64,000 bases of DNA from Mesaphorura yosii (taxonomy: Eukaryota; Arthropoda; Collembola; Poduromorpha; Tullbergiidae). Within the stretch, counting starts at the first letter, position 1, and every line of letters begins with the position of its first letter. Made by a program: the position numbers and the translations under genes. Positions 48,773 to 61,100 of the stretch are shown here, piece by piece. The stretch is taken from positions 124,001 to 188,000 of the forward strand of contig WIXG01000016.1 of the NCBI GenBank assembly GCA_009869945.1, written 5' to 3'. Below the pieces are notes generated by a model that worked only from the letters and a program-made list of their open reading frames with translations, did no database searches and was not told where the DNA came from.

Positions 48773-51700
48773 ACATATCGTTTTCTTTCCAAGTGGACGA
48801 TCCACTTGAAGGAACTTATAACCACCAGATCCGCGAGCCAGCCAAGCCATCACCAGCAAGCACGCGATATGATATTTCGCGTGTCTTCCCATGAATAGAC
48901 TCTCCATATCTCATCATCATACTCATCTCACGAACCACACAACTCGACTCAACTGCTAAATAAAGGATTCCAGGCGGAGAGCCTCTCAACTCGCTCCCAC
49001 TTTCCACCACACCACAGCCACTCACAATGTCTGCTTTAGATTAGATTTTATTCGGCAGCTTTTTATCATCGTTTCCACCCAACGAATTTATATTATAGAA
49101 TATTGTCGAAATTAGGATCGAATATGGCGCGACATGCTTTGGAGGCATGACACGTAGCCGAGTTGAGCTAAATTAGTTCGGTCGAGTGAGGAAGATTCGA
49201 AAGTACTTAGAACCCGGTCTCGCCTTTCATGTTTACAAGTTCCCATTGAACAGTAACAGTGAACATTTAGGTTAGGTTGCAGACAGTCGTACTCTGGTGG
49301 TGGCTCCCATTGATTAAAAATTAATGTGTTTAAAAAGTATTGTAGATTGAGTTACAAGAAAAGGATTCTGTTTCTTTGGGTGTTGCAACAATTTATGAGT
49401 CAGAAGAGAAGCGTCAGATCGAAATAAACAAGAATCCAATCCGACAGTGCAACACTCGGAAAATGCGCCAACTGCCAGCATTTCTGTATCGATATTTCCT
49501 TTCAACCAAATGAAATCCTAGTTGCAGAATTACAGCACATGAAATATAATACTGCATAGGTTATATGGGCTGAAGTGCTGCGGATGGGCGAACATGGAGC
49601 ACGAGAATTCCATAAAAGTCCTGACGGCAAAACTACACGCTGCAGAGACTCGTGTGCACTTGCGGCCGCCTGCAATAAACTTGGTTTCCTTTTCTCACTT
49701 TCCAACTTTAATACAATCATTTAATGCTGGGTGTACATTTACTAGATTCCGAGTCCAAACCCTTTAAGCTCTAAATTATGTTGCTGTGAGTAAGTCCTGC
49801 AAGGGAATCCGAATACTTGGGCGGAATGGAAAGTAAGGACAAAAGGTGTGCTTGCGGTGTAGCTGTCAGGAGAAAGTGAAAAAACTGCTGTAAATGTAAT
49901 AAAGCAGCAGGCGTCTTATCCTTCAGGAGGGTTTCAAAATCCGCTTAAGTCATTTACCACTTGTCACTATCCCTCTCCTCTGCACGCATCACGATCACTC
50001 CCGCGCCCATGCCATGCCAGTCTTTCGCATCGGCAACACAACACAAGTGTGAACGCGGCCCTGAGTCCTCGCTGGCCAAATCATTGACTCTCTCTCCAGC
50101 GGCATTTATAGAATTACAAGGCACACAACAATGTGTGCACAATAGACCCAATTTAGTTCATCCAAACTGTATCATTCGGATGCAATAATAATATTGTAGC
50201 CTCTTCGCACGCACAGACGAAACACATGGAGCGGATGAAGTTCATAAAAGTAAATCCTGATTTATGTCCAAATAGAGTCTTAGGAATGCCAAAAGTCGTC
50301 ACGAGACAAATAAAAATACAAATAACTAAACACTACGTCCATTCTTTCCCATTCAGCACACAATTTCACTGATTGTGATTCAACCAACTTAAACAACGAC
50401 AAAATAGCACCATATATTTCAATTTGCGAATGCTACACGTTCGTTAACTTCGTAAACATTGTACATGACAAATAAAAGAATGAAAAACAAGCAGAAGTTG
50501 CGTGTACGAGTACAACAGCAATAAAACTAAACAGTCGAGAATTCCTCAAAATGTCGTACCGGAGAAAGCATGTCGCGATTCGTTTGTGTAGAGTGTTGAC
50601 AGCCCGCATTGAACGTAGATATTTTGAATGAAATCATACTCCGAATGGAATAATTTCCCTGGCGCCCTATCCCTTGATTATTTAATTGTGACCACAAATG
50701 CGAACGTAATCCGTAAAATATTAAAGTGAAAACGTCAAGTCAAGTCATAAAATATCGTGTGGAGAACTGCCTGCCACTGCCAACTTTATGGAGCCGGTGG
50801 GTTTTGGTTTGGTGTGTAACATCTGTGCGGGATATTCTGCGTTTGATGGTTGTCACCATGTTGGTTAACTCAATCCAAACTCGAAACCTCAGTAGAGTGC
50901 GCGTGGTTAAACGGTTTACGGCTTAACTATTTACATGCATCCTCGATTTCAAATAGTACATCGGTCCTTATGTTGTTACATGTTACGTGTTATGGCTGTG
51001 CGAGAAGATAGTCATAAAATACTGACCAACACGATGGGTGTGTGTGAAAGCATCTCAACCCTTAGTCCTCATTTCCTCTGCTAGCTGTAATTTCAATTAG
51101 ACTGAAGATGCGACAAGAAGCAGCAGTCCAAAACATTACGTCCGAGTTTTGTACGGCAATTACCAATAATAAGATTTAACGACTTAATTTAAATAAAGTC
51201 TGTGTAATTTCAAACACAGCACACAAAACAAACACGTACGACCGACGCGTCGACGGTCGCCTGGCTGTAGCATGTTCATGGACGGTTGTTAAAATTTTAT
51301 TGTCCACGCCAAACATCACGGAATCATTTCACGCTAAATTCGAAATTGCTTCTTGACACGTTACGTGGTTAAAAGGTTTTAAAGCAAAACCCTACAAAGA
51401 GTTGGCACGTCAGCTGGGCAGACAGGCCTTGTGGCTGGTCTGATTCTTGAATGAGGACTCGTGAACCAGAATTGTGTGCATTGCACTGCAGCGTTCTGTA
51501 CGTTTTAATGCTTCTCTTTAAATTGCCACGGCGGTTTGTGTCGGGTACACATTTAGTTACATTGTACGATGTCTTCGTAGAGAAAGAACCAACTCGTTTA
51601 ATAATAAGACCCGAGTTCGTCTCGCATTGTTGCTGAAATGGAAGTATTGAAAATTGCTCTCTTTATGTACACATGTGCACATTAGAGCTTTGCTTGTACT

Positions 51701-54700
51701 TTGTGGGTGCTTTCACCAGCACTTTTGTGTACGGCGTACAGCACACATACACGTACTGCTTTATCACGCGAGCAGCGCGGAGAAAGTCTGAGCAGAGAAC
51801 ACAGCATAAAAATAAGTGAACCGAGTGCTGCTTCCATTCTCTTGTCTGTGTGCTCTTCTGATAATAAACTACTTGACTACTGTTATTTCATCTTTCTTAA
51901 TATCTTTCCCCATGAATATGTACGTGAGGAACGCGAAATGAAAGAATTTCACTTCTTTCTCCAGATTCCGCCGTGCACGTACTCATTCCATTGTATTTAT
52001 GCACGCTGCGAGTGCAGAGTGTGAAAGCCTTCTCTTCCACTTTCTGGTTCGGTTTTCTTTTCGAAAAGAATCAGCAAATGGGAACGGAGAAAAGAGGAAC
52101 GAAACGAACGTAAACGTAAAAGCAAGCAATCTCAAATAAAAACTTTTCACATTTCTAAAATTTCTTTTTACGAGTACTGCCACGACAGTGTGCTTGAGTG
52201 TGTGAGGCTGTTGCTGTCTCTTTCTGTCCTGTTATTATTATTTAGCGACTTTAGGACAAGAGAGCGAAGAAATTGTAAATAAATGGCACGCTCGCCATAA
52301 CTAATGAGCATTAAGAGCCACGAACCGACGATCTTCCCCAGTGGATTTCAATTGCACCTTCTCCGTAGCATTTTAGCGAGGAATAACTTCATATTTCATT
52401 GACTTAAGATGGTGGCCTGCTGACTACAACAGAGGAGGCCTATGGCAGGCCACACGTGTGATCATTAACCTCTTCGATCGTGCTAAGCAACCAAACCAAC
52501 TCTTAATGGTGTCTGATTGCATAAAACATCTTCGTAGAAGAAAGCATCCAAGAGACACGTCCATCATGATTCATTTCATCCAGTGAGATTCGTTCACCTG
52601 ATAATTCCTCTGCCGCTCTTCGCATTACACGTGGACACGCCGACGCACGTACGCAGTCGGCGGACAGCTGCTTTCACTTTCCTGAAAGTCCATCTTTTAT
52701 TTTCCTTTTCTTTACATTTTCCTCTTGACCAACTTTGCCAAATGTCACTCATTCGCGATGTCTAAACACATCAGCAAACTCTTAATCAATACATTATACC
52801 TTCTCTTCCGTGTCATTGCCCGTCGTCTTCCATTTTCGTTCACTGGAGATTTTGGCAGATGGAAAAATGTTTTCGTGCAATGTCCTTCAGCATTGAGGCG
52901 AGTCTGTGGAGGCTGACAGTTGTGCCCAGCGGTTCATAACACGCGCCACGCTTGAAGGATCCGTCAAAACGACATTTAATATCGGAAGAGGAAGGAAGAG
53001 CAGTCCGGAGACGGGCTTACAGGAGATTAACAATAGAGCATCAGCGTCATGTCTAAGTCAGAAGCCATAAAGCCATGGTCATCGTCATCAGCGTGAGCTC
53101 TAATTTTATGATAAGTACGGGACGAAGCTATTTAATTAACTGTCGACTCGCATTGTTATTGTGTCACTTCGCGCTTGATTTACCCAGGAAATGATAAGCC
53201 AGCTGACTTGCTTAATGGGCAGTCTAGCGGACAAAGTTGCTTTTTGTCCAGTTTAGTCTTTCACAGCGAATGTTCAGGCATCGAAATTAAAACCAGCATC
53301 AGAAGAAATATTAAACCGAATGTGGGTGTTATTTAAGGAAATAATGAGCAGAGTAAATACTAAATGCTGGTTTTCACGCTTCAGCTTCCTGGAATAGCTT
53401 CAATATTTTATTTATGTTTCACATCAAAGAAATGTGTCCTCGCTCTCGCTTGAAACTGCTTGATCAACTTGTTTACTTGGACCAGCCGTTCCCTGTTCGG
53501 TGCAACGTTAGAATGTTACTTTTACTACTTCAAAGGAAAGTCACGAAAGGAGGGAGGTCGAGAAGGACGTGCGTCTTGCTCCTTATTGGAATTGGTAGTC
53601 TTTCTTCTCAGTCTGCCGTGCTCCATTTCGACTTGTTAAAGGCTTGGCGAGAATTTACGCTCTACGAGACACCTTTCACTCCCATTTATGGCCTGCTCGC
53701 ATGTTGCATGTGGCCCGAGAAACTTTTAATGTGCACCACCTTCCCGAGCATAAAAGACGGAAACGGCCAGGCACGTCGAAGGCATTTGGCCATAAACCAT
53801 CCGAAACAAAATAAAATGTAGTGCACGGTGACGTGACTCTGAATCGGAACGGGTTCCCCTTTCGAAGGCTTACGAAGAGGAAATTCTTTTACTTTTAGTA
53901 GTTTAGGACTTTTCCAAGATGACGAGATGACATTTATAAGTTGACCACAAAATACACTTATGATTATACGGCCTTCTGTATTAGCACGAGCTGAAGTGCT
54001 CAATTCGATAAGAGGTGTTAAGTTGATGGTAAAACTCCAACATGTGGTGCTTTCGTGGTTTCCTTTACCACGCCATGCCAAGCCTGTCTGCCTGTGCCCT
54101 GCTCGGAAAGCAGCAGCCGTAAAAGCATTGGCGTGTTCTTAATGGAGGCTGCGCAACGACCATGACTTGGAGCAGAAATTATTGTCACAAAGCATTACAA
54201 CTTTTACAACAAATCAATAAATAAGAAACAGAAAAGCCTGAATACGAGTTCGAAATCAATCCTGGCTGACTGCTATCGACTATTGCAGTTGCACTGCTAA
54301 GATTCTATTCGAATTGAACCCTGGACACTAATCAATTTAATCATAATGGACGGTGCAGTTGCTGTGCTACTCGCCGCCTGAATTGGAGTTTCAGGAGGTC
54401 GTAGGCAAAAATGTTGACTCGCGCGTCGTATCGCCGTCGCTTCAAAGACACTAACACACTATTATTCTACGATCAAGTAGAAAAACTCGTAGTAGACTTC
54501 GCAGGCGCAACTTTTCACTCGAGTGCACTGGAAGCCTTTGAAGTGCAGAGACACCGTGAAGCACGGCAGTGACTGCGCGCAGGCAGGAATTCAGAGTAAT
54601 CACTCGTGTGTCTTACCTTCCGCGAAATTGAATGACCAACTGAAACCTCTTTCTCATCTCTTATCCGCGTAACATCTCGATTGTGAATACAATCGTTGTT

Positions 54701-55087
54701 CAGAATGCGGTCGACTTTCTCTAGCACGTGCATGTATGCTCTGCCATGGCCACGGTTCGCATCTGCAATCAGCATTGTGGACCCTGGACCACGACCACAG
54801 TTATGAGACTTTTATTAAAAACTGTCGCCTGCTCTGGTCGAATCTCGAGCAGAATAGCACGGGATAAGTTTACCCAACATTACTTCTGCATTCTGCTTCG
54901 CGTTTTAGTCGCACGCACGCAGCACGCACGCATGAGGACAAGATAGCCTAGTGCCAGTGTGAGTCGAAGGCACAGTTCAATTTCAAACTCTTTGATCAAA
55001 CATTCATCATACATGCATGACTTTCTTTTCGTAAACAATAATATGCACCCTCACTTGGCTTTGGTTCCTGTGCCGTGCTCTCTGCAA

Positions 55088-55122
55088 TCTCATCTCCAAT
55101 TCTCATCTCCAATTCTCATCTC
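55088..55122. repeat. 13-base tandem repeat, 2.7 copies
   Basis: The unit TCTCATCTCCAAT occurs twice perfectly, followed by nine bases of a third copy. A small minisatellite with no known role. Confidence 0.85.
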
Positions 55123-58100
55123 GAAAATATATTTTATTCACCATGTCCTAAATCCAATTTATTCGCAAGTTATTCGCAGCCCGGCCAGCAGCGCACGAGA
55201 TAATATATTATTTTCCAATTTTGTTATTAGACTTCAATTTCGATAAAATCTTTTTGTTTATTCACTGCTTCCTGTCTGAGAGTAGCTCGCCATCTCTGTC
55301 CGCAATGCAAATGCGAAACCCGGCGATGGTGAAAATAGCAACAGCATGGACAACTTTCATTTCTCGAATTGAAGTGAAGTACAGTTGTGGCTCGTGATAT
55401 GCAAATTTTCACTTCACAATACCTTTTGCAAGACCATGAGTTCGTTCTTTTTAATCTGTTGGCTCCATATGCGTACGCAAGCTCTAGCTTTAGTCAAGTA
55501 TCGCGTATCCACTGCCGTATCGAACGAGCAGGAGTCTGCACACTCCTCGGATCCATTCCATGTCATTACATGTAACATTTATTGAATGGCACGCATTTTC
55601 CAGGCAGCAGCCGTCTAGAGCCACTTGCAAACGTTCCATCCGCATAAATTGCGTACTTGCACATTCTCATTCGTCTGGGATGGCGAGCGCAGTGCACAAA
55701 AGAGTTGTTGCATCTACGAACCGGAATCAGAAATTGAAAAGTTACAGCAGGCAGTCAAGGCAGGGCTCCGTTGTTGTGCGCTGCTCTTTGGTTCGTAAAT
55801 AAAACGCTCTCTGATGAAGATTAATGGTTTTGTATGCAACTTCGCTCATCTCTCTCGTTCTCTCTCATGTGTAGCAACAAAAGACAGGAATGCATGTAGA
55901 GAGAGACATGTAAAAATGGATTGCGAGCACTGCACAATTTCTGTTTCATTTCCCGGCGACGCTGGGCTCTTGTTACGCGTGCTGGAATAACAAATTGTTT
56001 ACACGGGACTTAATCTCGGATCCGCAGCGAACAATTCCCACGCTGGGATGCCAAGCTTTGAGAAATTAATTAAAATCGATGTATTTATCATTCACACTAA
56101 TTTTATCAGAATGAAGAACTCGGAGCAGGTTCAAGTTGAACTCATTTCACCATGTTTCTCAATCAATTAAAGCGGAGCAGGGATTGAATGCCATCGCATC
56201 TCAACAATGAACTACAGGAATTACGCAATAGTAATTTAACAGTCATAAATAGCACGATAGCTGCATTCTTGCCATAATTCGGCGAATTTTACTTTCATTA
56301 GTCTAGTGTACTAATCACAATGCTGGTTTCAGTACCAGTTGCAGCCAGTTTCCTTTCCATTTTGCTCCATGGTTCTAGTTTTAGACCTGGCTGAGGCTTG
56401 AGTTCATTCATTCACCCGTTCAAGTCGAGAAAAAATGAGAACTCATCTTGCACCTGTTGTCTACCTGCCTGCCTCCGTCAGAGATGACGCAACAACATTG
56501 CACGCACAATTCAACTGAACTTCGATTGCTGCGCTACGCAAAGAATAAAACCTGCTGACTACATTTAAAATGTTAAATTAAGAAAGATCTCGTAGCACAG
56601 CGTTGCATCTTGCAATTGGAACAAGCAGCTCGTGGTGGATGATGAAAATCCTGCGCGCTGCATTTCTTAGACCGTAACATGAATAAAAAATTGAATGATT
56701 CAGCACAAATGTGATTTATCAAAGGCAACGTTATTTATGTTATTAAATTGAAAGAGTAAACCCAGAGTTAACTCGGAACAACAAAGACGTAGGGGTTCTG
56801 TTTGGAGTACGAGTCAATGCAGTATTAGACTAATGAGAGTTAAAATTACAGCAACGATCGAATTCAGAATGCATCTTGAACAGTTGCAAGTGCAACGTTG
56901 CGAGAACCAGCAAATACGCTTGCCACGTGAAACCAGTCGCAGTATCTCAAAGGTGTGGAGGGTTCAACCGTTCAAAGGGCTGCAGTACGAATCGAGGCGA
57001 AGGAGTCTCAAAACTGGATTCGCCGGATTCGATAAGGCTTAAAATTTTTTCTCACGAGAACAAAAATTACCAGCAGAAGCAGACTCCCAACACAAAAAAC
57101 TGGCTGAGAAATCAAGGGTCTTTTGCTCGACTTCCGAGCCTAAGGGCAGCAATTGATTCGACGCGAGTTTAATCTTCGGGTAACAGGTTGCAGTTGTTTT
57201 TGCTTCGCAGGACCCAAACGCCCAAAATTACTAATGCTTCTCTCCATCTGAAGTTATTGTACAGTTGCAGTGAATATGAAACACGGTCTGCTGATGATGC
57301 CAGCATGCGAAAAAAAATTGGGTGAACAATTTAATTTTCTTCAAACGCCTAGAAAGGAAATCAAACGACATATTTTAAACAATCTGCAGCCTGTGCAGCA
57401 GAACGAGTCGAGTATCCGTGAAAAGGTACGAAATATTGCACCCAACATTCGGAGTGAGTTTCGCGAGGCAGTGATTAGCTCAAGTGTTTGAATAATTCAT
57501 GGTAGAAATAGTAAATTTGAAACACATGGGACAAAATGCAAAGTTTTCTTGCGCCTAGTTGAGTTTAGCTCTTTAAAAAACTTTTAACTAGGAAATTAGG
57601 AAGGAAAGGAAGACGGGCGTGACAAAAACCGGAAGCATGGCCGAAAGGCAGTCTCTGAATGGAAGAATGAACCAAAGTTTTAAGTTTTCGTCTCGCTTTA
57701 ATTTCTGTATGACATATTGAGTCATCATCATTGTACTGGAGGCAGGAGTAGAGCCTGAGCCAGCCTTTCTACTTCACACTTGATCCATTTTACCGGCACG
57801 ACCCAAAGTTTTTCTGCATAAAAGTTCTTGCTGCAGTTGAGTCTTCTGCAAGTGTATGAAATCGAGCGTCGAATCAAGTCGCAGGACCAGCTGTGCTCTA
57901 AATTTGCGTAAGAATCGCATTAGAATGACGGAGATTTCACGCGGCCGTTGCATTCGTTGAATTTATCATTGAGTTTTATTCTATGCACAGTTTTCGCTCT
58001 TTAGTCAAGCCTTCGTGGCGTTGTATATTCGTATCGGTCGAGAAATTAGTGAAGCAGTCCACATTCTTCAAAGTCATTGCAGAGTAAATACTAGTTGCGG

Positions 58101-61100
58101 AACTAGCTGGTCTTGCCCAAAAACAGCCCGAAGGTAAATCGGAGATGCACTTGACTGCCTGGAAATTGGAAGGCCGGCCAGATTGGAGATTGGATTTCGA
58201 CGCTAACTCTTTTAGTCAATATCTAATCAATCTGCTCTCCAGTCAGGTTACTGTATTAGCAAGAACAAAAACCAATTCGGAATGTCTACAATAATCAGTC
58301 TTAAGCCAACAGTACAACTACGTTGCTGCTGCTGCACGTTGATTAGATAGCAGTCAGACCAAGTTGATCAAACTCTCGAGTTGAAAGGAGCAAAAAGTCT
58401 TGCAACTTGCAATAAAAGGCAGCGAAATGGAGACTGGAGAAACCAGCTCGTTCTTTGTTTTGATAAGGAAATCGAAACTGGAAATCTTAAGCCGGAGAGC
58501 GGAGCAGTCTGAGTCTGAGCGCTGGTTTCTTTCTCATTTTCTCTGGAACACGCAGCAAGGCTCGGCAAAGACGAACAGCGTAATGATAGAAGGAGAAAAA
58601 CGAGAATTAATTCGAGTTGACAGATAAACAACGATTTACACACTGGCTGTCGTAACTCATAAAACTGGAGATGGAGTGCGAAAGGAGTGAGATACAGCAG
58701 AACAGGCGCCACTGCGAAGTGGCAGAAAAGTGGCTGGCACCAACACCAAGAGCGTGAAGTGAACTTTCGCAGGCAGACAGGCAGTTCGCAAAACACACTC
58801 GACTCGGTCGCCATTCCATTACATTTTCAGCTTAGTTTATTCAATTTTCATCTTCAAGGATAACATTGCGCCGAAATAATTCCTCGGGCTTCCAATTTGT
58901 CATGACTCTCGTGCCGGACTGCGAGCAGCACGGTTCAAAGATTTCGATCTCTTCTCTTTCAAGTTCACACAACATTTCATCACGCGTCCATGTCAGAGCA
59001 AACAAGACAAAAAGCGGAAAGACGTGAGACAAGTCGCAGTATTTGCTCAGCAAGCTGGGTGAGCGAAATTGGTTTGGTGAAATTCCAATTTTCTTGACCT
59101 CAGTGTCAGCATTTTAATTATGTGGCAAGTACTTACTGTGATAACGCGTTGATTCAGAGTGCATTCGCATTAATATTCACGGAATGCCCCGTCATGCGGT
59201 CACACTGCATTTCGCGAGCTCAATTAAATTAAAAGTGACATCGAGATCGAGATCAGAATCTCGTCCATCTGTCCACATTACTCTTTGCTAAATGAGTTTG
59301 ACAGCAGCAGCTTAACGGCACACATGTTTTATCACTCATACAATTTGTACCGCATTCCATTAATATTTTTGTTACACGGAATCATGATCCTAAGCTTAAT
59401 TGTCGAAGTTCCGTTTCAGTTTGAAGACTCAAGATTCATGTTTCGGAACCACAACGCAAGTGAATATGTAATGAAAGCGCGTCTGCGTCGCTCAAAATCA
59501 GTTACACTGCTCGTAACGCCAAACACAGACAGCAAATGTACTAGAAGGAAATTATCCAACCAAAACCAAAACTTCATTTTCATGAACTGCAAATGCCAAT
59601 TGGCAAACCTGATTGTCATTTGTTATTATTACTTCTGGTGATGATTATTAACTAGAGCTCATTAACTTTCTAGCGTAAATACATCATTAAATTGGGAACT
59701 GTGCATTCAAACAGGTAACAGGATTCTGCAGCCGGTAATTGTAACAGTTGGTCAAATGTACGAGTGCATACACAAAATTAAAATGCGAGCCTTATATATC
59801 ATTTCTGAATCTTAACTCTCTGCACTGCACCGGGATAATGAGCAATATACAAGAAACATGTCTTTGTGCTTTGGAAACCAAATGATTTTTCAAAGCGGAG
59901 ACGGTCTCAGAAACAAGTTTCTTTTGTTTTATTTCTTCCTTACAAGACAAGCCAAGTTAGACAAGGAGGGAAAAGAAGCCTCAGAATTATATTGCCTACA
60001 TCCGACGTGTGTGTGCAAAATATACATGGACAGCACCGTCAGGTGCTCCAGCGCTCCATGAATTTCAACAAAAGTACGAATATCCTGTCAATTGTGCTGC
60101 TGCTTCTGCCTGGAAGAAGCCAAGCCACCATAAAACAAAGGAGTTTCTGCTGCGCACATAAATATATTAATGAAATCTGTTCTTCTGTTGTGTCTGGGAG
60201 TTACGACAATGAAATAATTTATGAACTAGTGCACTTACTTGTTGCACTGCACTCTCAGAAAGGGAGCAACTGACTGCATTTCAGAGACTTCTCCATAAAT
60301 AGTCAAATTTATGCACGATGTATTGTCATTAAACAGTACAAAGTACACGCAATTGAAGGAGAGATGAATAACAACTGCATCCGAATGCATTAGCAGAATG
60401 AAAGACGGACGGAGTGGGGGCATGGGCGTTTAACAAGGGCGTAGGCCGGCTACACACTTTGCACTGCCACCAGTCAAAAGGAATAAAATCTTGTAAAAAG
60501 TTTTACGATTGTGTTAGTTTTCAGAAAAGGTTCTTTTACAACTTTGTTTGAATTAGGAAATGTTATTGTACATGCTCGGCGAAGGAGTCAGGTCTTAACG
60601 TAGTAGTTAGCAGCCAGACGTATGCAAGTAGGGGGATTGGCAGTCCGGATCTGGTCCGTGTTGTGCTCCGTCGACCATGATATGGACAAACCATCAAACT
60701 TTATGCTCCCTAACTCTGATTAAAACTTTAACACTGGTCTGCTAACGCTGTTTAAGGACCAAGACGGATGTATAAGAAGAGCCCGTGAAATTGCTCAATT
60801 CAAGCCCTGCTGAACCCCTTTCCATCTCCACATGCGATCGAATCGCGGAATCGCTGATCGTAACCACATAACATGACACGCGCCAAGTGGAACTAAATGC
60901 CATTTAGCAGCCGACGAAACGAGCGCAGCGAAACGAAAGGTGGGCAGCCCAGAATAAATTGTATTTGCGCTTGTAATCTAATTACTAAAAAAGGAAGTGA
61001 TTTGTAAAAATGTAATAAAACATCTGACGAGGGCGAGCGCACCTTATAATCTTCGAGACGGCGAAACAGGTAACACACAATTACAACTGATGTAGGTAAG

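Noticed and set aside
53414-54081. Overlapping 135- and 131-codon frames on opposite strands
   Set aside because: Overlap on both strands and no homology suggest random open sequence.
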